A DNA stretch of 35,384 nucleotides from Anaerolineae bacterium (GTDB lineage Bacteria; Chloroflexota; Anaerolineae; Aggregatilineales; UBA3940), in the NCBI GenBank assembly GCA_016926255.1, contig JAFGOY010000052.1:1-35384 (forward strand). Direction: 5' to 3'. The notes beneath the pieces are model-generated. The model was given only the letters and a program-made list of their open reading frames with translations, was not told where the DNA came from and searched no databases. Of the stretch, positions 30,811 to 35,384 are shown piece after piece. Position 1 is the first letter of the stretch. Each line of letters starts with the position of its first letter. A program made the position numbers and the translations under genes.

Positions 30811-31245
30811 TTACTGTTTCCCATTCGCCCTGTCCGCAAGCAGATCGGTGATCTGGTAGACAATGGTCGGGAACACAAACGGCTTTTCGAAGTAGACGAT
30901 CTCCTCGTGCTCGTCGAGCCATTCCTGTTCGTCCGGCTTGAAGTGAAACCGCGATGTCGCAGACATCAGCACCAGGAAGCCGACCTCCTTTTCCTCAATG
31001 ATGATCCGCAGCAGGTCTACCCCGTTTCCCTCGTAGCTGAGCCGGTAATCGATCAGCATCGCGTCGAAATCCTGGTTCCTGATGACCGCCAGCCCTTCGT
31101 TGTAATCGCGGGCAACGGTTACGCTCGCCCCACAGATCGATTCGAGCAGCATGCCAAACAACACTGCATGCTGCTCGTCATCATCGACGATCAAAAGCTT
31201 CAACCCCTTCAAGCGGTTGATGACACCCTTACGATCCTTTTTCAT
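30811..31245 (-). CDS. Stand-alone response regulator receiver domain
   Basis: A 144-residue single receiver domain: LKLLIVDDDEQHAVLF with the acidic pair Asp21-Asp22, the phospho-acceptor Asp66 in AMLIDYRL, Ser/Thr in LMSATS, and Lys121 in FEKPF. No output domain is present, so it may act as a phosphate sink or partner-binding switch. The start at 31245 has AGGTG upstream. First gene of the likely RR-VanZ-OsmC operon. It is divergent from the GTPase gene, whose partner is a large GAF sensor, so they could share a kinase, but this is not shown. Confidence 0.92.
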   Translation of the reverse strand: MKKDRKGVINRLKGLKLLIVDDDEQHAVLFGMLLESICGASVTVARDYNEGLAVIRNQDFDAMLIDYRLSYEGNGVDLLRIIIEEKEVGFLVLMSATSRFHFKPDEQEWLDEHEEIVYFEKPFVFPTIVYQITDLLADRANGKQ

Positions 31246-31436
31246 GATTCACACCTATAATTGCAAATAATTGCCGATAGCAAAAAAACATACTGATCCC
31301 ACGCTGAACACATCAGCAGGGGTATAATGAATGTACTGGGAAAAATCAATTTCCATTGCCCATTATAACACGGCCCATTATCGATTGATTTCCCGAATAG
31401 TACAGAATCCCCACCCCGGCGCAGAGACTAAAACGG

Positions 31437-31465
31437 TTGTTCGCATTCCGGTTGTATGCTAGACT
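31437..31465 (+). promoter_or_regulatory. Candidate sigma-70-type promoter for the GTPase gene
   Basis: TTGTTC-N17-TAGACT, 32 bp before the ATG at 31497. A perfect TATAAT also lies at 31323-31328 and another on the minus strand at 31362-31367. A GCTGA-ACACA-TCAGC inverted repeat precedes the former. The spacer therefore holds several candidates and I cannot choose firmly. Confidence 0.35.
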
Positions 31466-31496
31466 GAGAACAGTTAGAAAGGAACTCGACAGCTAC

Positions 31497-32516
31497 ATGA
31501 ATCTACCAACCCGGCTGCGTGATGCGCGCAACCTGATCGGAATGCTTGACCTGCGCGAGATCGAGGCAACAGTTGCTCAGGAAGCACGCGCCCAGTTAGT
31601 CATTATTGGCCCTGTCAACTCCGGCAAGTCGACGCTCTTTAACCAGCTTAAGGGCCAGCGGCTGTCCGACGTCTCCGCGGTGCCGGGCACGACCAAAGTC
31701 CCGGTCAGCGAACACTTCGGCCCTTTCTGGCTGGTCGATACGCCCGGCCTGGGTGAAGCGATGGGGGCTGAGCGCACCACCAGCGCAATGAACGCCCTCA
31801 GCCACGCCGACGTCGTGATCCTGGTTCTCGACGCCGCGGCCGGGATTCGCCAGGGCGATATCGACCTCTACCGGGATGTTCGGGCACAGGGGATGACCGT
31901 CGTCCCTGTCCTGAACAAGATCGACCTGATCAAGAAAGATCTCTCCGCCGTTCTACGCGATGCCGAACACAAGCTCCGCGCCCCGCTGATTCCGATCTCG
32001 GCTAAAAAAGGTACCAACATCGCCCAGCAGTTGATCCCGGCGGTGATCGACGCCCACCCTCGCATGGCGGTGACCATCGGGCGCAGCCTGCCGCATTTCC
32101 GCTCGATAGCTGCCCGGCGCGTAATTCGGGAATCAGGTATACTAGCAGCGGTTGTCGGTGCCGAACCGGTGCCCGGTCTTGATATCCCGCTGCTGGTCGG
32201 CGTACAGGTCAGGATGTTGATGCGGCTGGCGGCGATCTACGGCGAAACGATGTCTGCCTCACGCGCTCAGGAACTACTCAGTGCGATTGTGGGCGGCGTG
32301 GCGATCCGCTATGGCGCGCAGGAACTGGTCAAGCTGATCCCCGGCCCTGGTTGGGTAATCGCAGGCGCAGCATCGGCGACCGGGACGGCGGCATTGGGCC
32401 ATACGGTTGTTGCATTTCTTAATCACCAGAAAACGCCGAAAGAACTGCGTGAATTCTACCGGCAAAAACGACGGGAACTGCGGCGTTTGAAGAAGCGTCA
32501 GGTCAAAAAACGATGA
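31497..32516 (+). CDS. Era-like GTPase with DUF697-like C-terminal domain
   Basis: A 339-residue GTPase: G1 GPVNSGKST (38-46), G3 DTPGLGE (81-87), G4 NKID (140-143), G5 SAKKG (169-173). The G2 region is the PGTTKVPVSEHF segment. The C-terminal half has a hydrophobic domain (IPLLVGVQVRMLMRLAAIYG, ELVKLIPGPGWVIAGAASAT) resembling DUF697, which is often fused to such GTPases, and a basic tail. It likely acts at the membrane. The ATG at 31497 is taken because the -10-like TAGACT lies upstream; a TTG at 31437 would add 20 residues. It ends in ATGA, overlapping the next gene by 4 bp. Confidence 0.85.
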   Translation: MNLPTRLRDARNLIGMLDLREIEATVAQEARAQLVIIGPVNSGKSTLFNQLKGQRLSDVSAVPGTTKVPVSEHFGPFWLVDTPGLGEAMGAERTTSAMNALSHADVVILVLDAAAGIRQGDIDLYRDVRAQGMTVVPVLNKIDLIKKDLSAVLRDAEHKLRAPLIPISAKKGTNIAQQLIPAVIDAHPRMAVTIGRSLPHFRSIAARRVIRESGILAAVVGAEPVPGLDIPLLVGVQVRMLMRLAAIYGETMSASRAQELLSAIVGGVAIRYGAQELVKLIPGPGWVIAGAASATGTAALGHTVVAFLNHQKTPKELREFYRQKRRELRRLKKRQVKKR

Positions 32517-35384
32517 ACACTAGGTCGCCCTTTGCCATCACCGGCGTAGGGTCACCTCGGCAGGTGCAGAAACGGCTCGGCAAACGGCAGTACCGGATAA
32601 TCTTCGGTCTCTGGCTGCTTGCGGCGGCTATTACCCTGACGATCAACTGGCATCTTCCCATCGAAGGGCGAGAGGGGTTATTATTTTTCTCCCTGTTAGC
32701 TGGTCTCTCGCTGGCCTTCAACGTCCGGCTGCCTGCGGGCGGAAATGGCGGGCTGGTCGATACCGCGATCTGCGCGGCGGCGCTGGCGATTGGGTTCAGG
32801 CAGGCCACGCTGGTCGCCTTGATCGTCACCGTTTTTTGTGTGCCGGTTGGTCTTCTGATACTCAACATCATCCCCCGTCTGCGCCGCTACCGGCAGGCCA
32901 TCGCCATTGATTTGCTGCGCCACAGCACGATGATTATTTTCAGTGTCCTCCCTGCCGGATGGTTGTTTGACCGGCTCATCGTTCACGGCAGTGATATCGT
33001 CACCTTTCACGACCATATCTGGCCGCTGACGGTTTTCAGTTTCATCTACTTCGTGATCTCGAACCTGTTCCTCAATTTCTGGCTGGCGATGGACAGAGTC
33101 CCCATCATCAAATACTATGCCCGTTTCTGGCAGCCCATTATCATATCGACGCTGTTCGGCCCGCTGATTCTCAGCGTGGGGCTGTTCTTCGGTTATCGCC
33201 TCCCGGAGTTCGTCCGCGTGCTGGGGTTGTTCCCTTATACCATCGGGGTATTGTTGTTCAATCGACTGGTGTACTCACAGCTCCACCTGCTCGACCGTGT
33301 CGACGATCTCCATACACTGAACAGCATCACCCAGGCATTGAACCGTTCTCTTGATTTCGACGAACTACTGGCGACACTCCACGACGAGATTTCCCTGCTC
33401 CTCGACACCTCGGGCTTTTACCTCGCCTTATACGATGAAGACACCAACACCCTTTCATTCGAACTGCTTTATGCCAAGGGCAAGCAGCTTCCCCCCTCCA
33501 CGCGTCCCTTTGCCAACGGTCTCACCGAACACATCATCCGCACCAAGGAATCCCTGCTGATCCCGCGTGATATTCCCGGTTTTGCCGGGAAACACAACCT
33601 CAACATCGAGGCATTCGGTGCATCGGTGCTCAGTTTTCTCGGCGTCCCGGTGATGGTCGGCGACGAGGTCATCGGTGTGATGGCCCTCCGCAATTACAGT
33701 GAGATATTCGCCTATAACGAAGACGACCAACGCCTGCTGGAAATCATTGCCAGAGCGACCGCTGTCGCTGTTCAAAATGCCCAGTTGTTCCAGCAGAGCC
33801 GCCGCCAGTCGGCAGAACTCAGCGCCCTGAATCTGGTTTCGTCGCTGATCAGTGCCGGGCTGGATACCGACGTCGTTGGCGAGACGATTTGCAACCTTGT
33901 GATCCGGGTAATGGCCTGCCAGAAAGCTGCCCTCTTTTTACTCGATTCCGACAAGAACTTCGTCCGCATTGCCTACAACATCGGCATCAGCCAGGAATTC
34001 ATCGACAAATCACAGAATATTGATGTACAGCATTCCCCCAGGGCGCTGTCGATTCGCAGGCGAATGGTGGTTGTCACCGAAGATATTGCTGAAGACAGGC
34101 GCTTTCAGGATGAACTGGAGCTTTATCAGAACGAGGGCTTCCAATCGGTGATCGAGGTGCCGCTGGTGCTTGGCGACGAGGTGATCGGTTCGCTGACCGC
34201 TTATTACGACGAACCCCGCCATTTCCCGCCCAGCGATATCAACCTGATGCACACGCTGGCCGGGCAGTTAGCCGTTACTTTCGAAAATGCCCGCCTTTTC
34301 GAGGTGACCAACAGCCATCGCCACGAGTTGGAAACCCTGTATATCACCGGGCGGGTGATCAACTCCTCGCTCTCCATCGACAACGTGCTGCGCGCCGTCG
34401 CCGCCAACATGACCGAGATATTCAACGTAAAGCTGTGCGCCATCCTGCTCGTCGACGAAAACCAGAAGAACCTCGTGCCGCGTCTGTGCCTGCTTGTCGA
34501 GAACGATATCGCCAGGGAAGAAGAGATCGAGGTAACAGAATTTCCCCTCGACCAGCTCTCGGAGATCGCCGAGGCGGTGCGAAATCTTGAAATTCTACCG
34601 CTCGAAGAATCCGACTGCATGAAAGGGAGCATCCTCCACCAGATGATCTCAAATTGCTGCATGCAGTCCGGGATCGGCATCCCCCTGACCATTCACGGCG
34701 AACTGGTCGGCCTGGTTTTGCTGGGCCAGCCGGACAGCATGTTCGAACTGGACGCCGAAGATGTTCACCTCGCCGGGGCGCTCGCCGATCAGGCCGCGAT
34801 GGCAATTCAGAATGCCCGGTTGTTCCAACGCACCGACGAAGCGCTTGCCCGCCGCCTGGAGGAGCTTTCCGCAATCCAGACCGTATCCCAGCGCATGGCC
34901 CGCCGGTTGAACCTCCAGACCGTCATCGATCAGGTGATCACGGTCGCCATCGAATCCACTGCCGCCGATTACGGCGAAGTGCTGCTCTACGATTCAAACG
35001 ACAATCTGCTTACCAGCGCCGCCCGCGAGGGCATCCCGGAGCGATTCAGCGATCTGGAACGCTGGTCAGCCGACGAAGGGCTGACCGGCAGGGCGGTGAG
35101 AACCAGGCAGCCCGTATTGGTGAACAATGTCAGGGCAGATAGCGATTACATGCACAGTCATTCCGGCACCCGGTCGGAACTGGCCGTCCCCATCGTTCTC
35201 GACGACGAATGCCTGGGGGTGATCAACCTTGAAAGCACGCTGGAAAACGCTTTCGACGCCGAACAGGAGCGTTTTATCACCAGCCTCGCCGAACATGCCG
35301 CCGTCGCCATTCAAAACGCCCGGCTCTTCGAAACAATACAGAAACGCGCCGAAGACTTCCGGACGCTGCGTGCGGTGGCCGTCG
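32513..35384 (+). CDS. Membrane-anchored multi-GAF sensor (C-terminus beyond window)
   Basis: Open from an ATG at 32513 to the window edge (957 codons, no stop). The N-terminal 265 residues contain about seven to eight hydrophobic segments (LWLLAAAITLTINW..., WPLTVFSFIYFVISNLFLNF, and others). Four GAF domains follow at about 280-420, 440-585, 610-765 and 785-930. Each ends in an xNA(R/Q)LF helix and each next unit begins with a similar leader (LHTLNSITQALNRSL, LSALNLVSSLISAGL, LETLYITGRVINSSL, LSAIQTVSQRMARRL), with a fifth leader (FRTLRAVAV) at the edge. Such proteins usually end in a histidine kinase, a GGDEF or a sigma-B-type phosphatase; the end is not visible. Its start overlaps the GTPase stop, so the two are translationally coupled. 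Confidence 0.9.
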   Translation, partial: MNTRSPFAITGVGSPRQVQKRLGKRQYRIIFGLWLLAAAITLTINWHLPIEGREGLLFFSLLAGLSLAFNVRLPAGGNGGLVDTAICAAALAIGFRQATLVALIVTVFCVPVGLLILNIIPRLRRYRQAIAIDLLRHSTMIIFSVLPAGWLFDRLIVHGSDIVTFHDHIWPLTVFSFIYFVISNLFLNFWLAMDRVPIIKYYARFWQPIIISTLFGPLILSVGLFFGYRLPEFVRVLGLFPYTIGVLLFNRLVYSQLHLLDRVDDLHTLNSITQALNRSLDFDELLATLHDEISLLLDTSGFYLALYDEDTNTLSFELLYAKGKQLPPSTRPFANGLTEHIIRTKESLLIPRDIPGFAGKHNLNIEAFGASVLSFLGVPVMVGDEVIGVMALRNYSEIFAYNEDDQRLLEIIARATAVAVQNAQLFQQSRRQSAELSALNLVSSLISAGLDTDVVGETICNLVIRVMACQKAALFLLDSDKNFVRIAYNIGISQEFIDKSQNIDVQHSPRALSIRRRMVVVTEDIAEDRRFQDELELYQNEGFQSVIEVPLVLGDEVIGSLTAYYDEPRHFPPSDINLMHTLAGQLAVTFENARLFEVTNSHRHELETLYITGRVINSSLSIDNVLRAVAANMTEIFNVKLCAILLVDENQKNLVPRLCLLVENDIAREEEIEVTEFPLDQLSEIAEAVRNLEILPLEESDCMKGSILHQMISNCCMQSGIGIPLTIHGELVGLVLLGQPDSMFELDAEDVHLAGALADQAAMAIQNARLFQRTDEALARRLEELSAIQTVSQRMARRLNLQTVIDQVITVAIESTAADYGEVLLYDSNDNLLTSAAREGIPERFSDLERWSADEGLTGRAVRTRQPVLVNNVRADSDYMHSHSGTRSELAVPIVLDDECLGVINLESTLENAFDAEQERFITSLAEHAAVAIQNARLFETIQKRAEDFRTLRAVAV

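Overview
The window reads as ordinary chromosome from a GC-rich bacterium, most likely a member of the Chloroflexota (Anaerolineae-like). That is an inference from gene content: NBR1-type Ig-like and other beta-rich lipoproteins with Pro/Thr linkers, a PP2C phosphatase fused to extracytoplasmic domains, a CpaF/TadA-type ATPase, several DegV proteins, an alkaline-phosphatase-fold protein next to a UPF0104 flippase-like protein, and a very large multi-GAF sensor. No rRNA, tRNA, CRISPR array, transposase, integrase or phage gene was seen. Genes are mostly short runs separated by 100-370 bp spacers, and those spacers are rich in hairpins and dispersed palindromic repeats.

Layout. 1-903: 5' part of a WD40 lipoprotein gene (minus strand, C-terminus outside the window). 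1163-4506: AEC transporter, small methyltransferase and an orphan CpaF/TadA ATPase (plus), ending at a 28-bp perfect palindrome shared with a convergent VWA lipoprotein gene (4576-6066, minus). 6318-6863: unknown two-helix membrane protein (minus). 7135-10696: PP2C-TM-FecR-like phosphatase and an NBR1-Ig lipoprotein (plus). 10881-11975: SDR epimerase (plus). 12266-17925: five minus-strand genes, in transcription order flippase-like protein, phosphodiesterase/alkaline-phosphatase-fold protein, methyltransferase, histidine phosphatase, aldo-keto reductase. 18292-21975: a divergent DegV protein, an unknown polytopic membrane protein and a lipoprotein (plus). 22275-25695: pyruvate dehydrogenase-type E1 alpha, E1 beta and E2 (plus; no E3 here). 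25833-29103: WG-repeat lipoprotein and two DegV proteins (minus). 29313-29819: small Gly/Ala-rich membrane protein (plus). 29883-31245: receiver-domain protein, VanZ-like protein and OsmC protein, probably one minus-strand operon. 31497-35384: Era-like GTPase with a DUF697-like tail, overlapping by 4 bp a seven- or eight-helix membrane protein with at least four tandem GAF domains that runs off the window.

How the genes fit together. The strongest functional units are the pdhA-pdhB-pdhC set (oxidative decarboxylation of a 2-oxoacid), the phosphodiesterase/flippase neighbours (probably envelope lipid or glycan handling), and the translationally coupled GTPase/GAF sensor. A second theme is the cell surface: five predicted lipoproteins, mostly built from repeats or beta domains, plus a phosphatase whose FecR-like, Ig-like and SH3-like parts should sit outside the membrane. 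The three DegV proteins suggest fatty-acid binding in several flavours, one of which has lost signature residues.

The most notable non-genic feature is the density of dispersed repeats. At least four families of short palindromes recur between genes, and a near-identical 40-bp direct repeat flanks the lipoprotein gene at 20572-21975. I did not see a convincing new defence or mobile system. The best candidates for undescribed biology are the PP2C trans-envelope fusion, the GTPase/GAF pair, the orphan ATPase with altered motifs and the divergent DegV.
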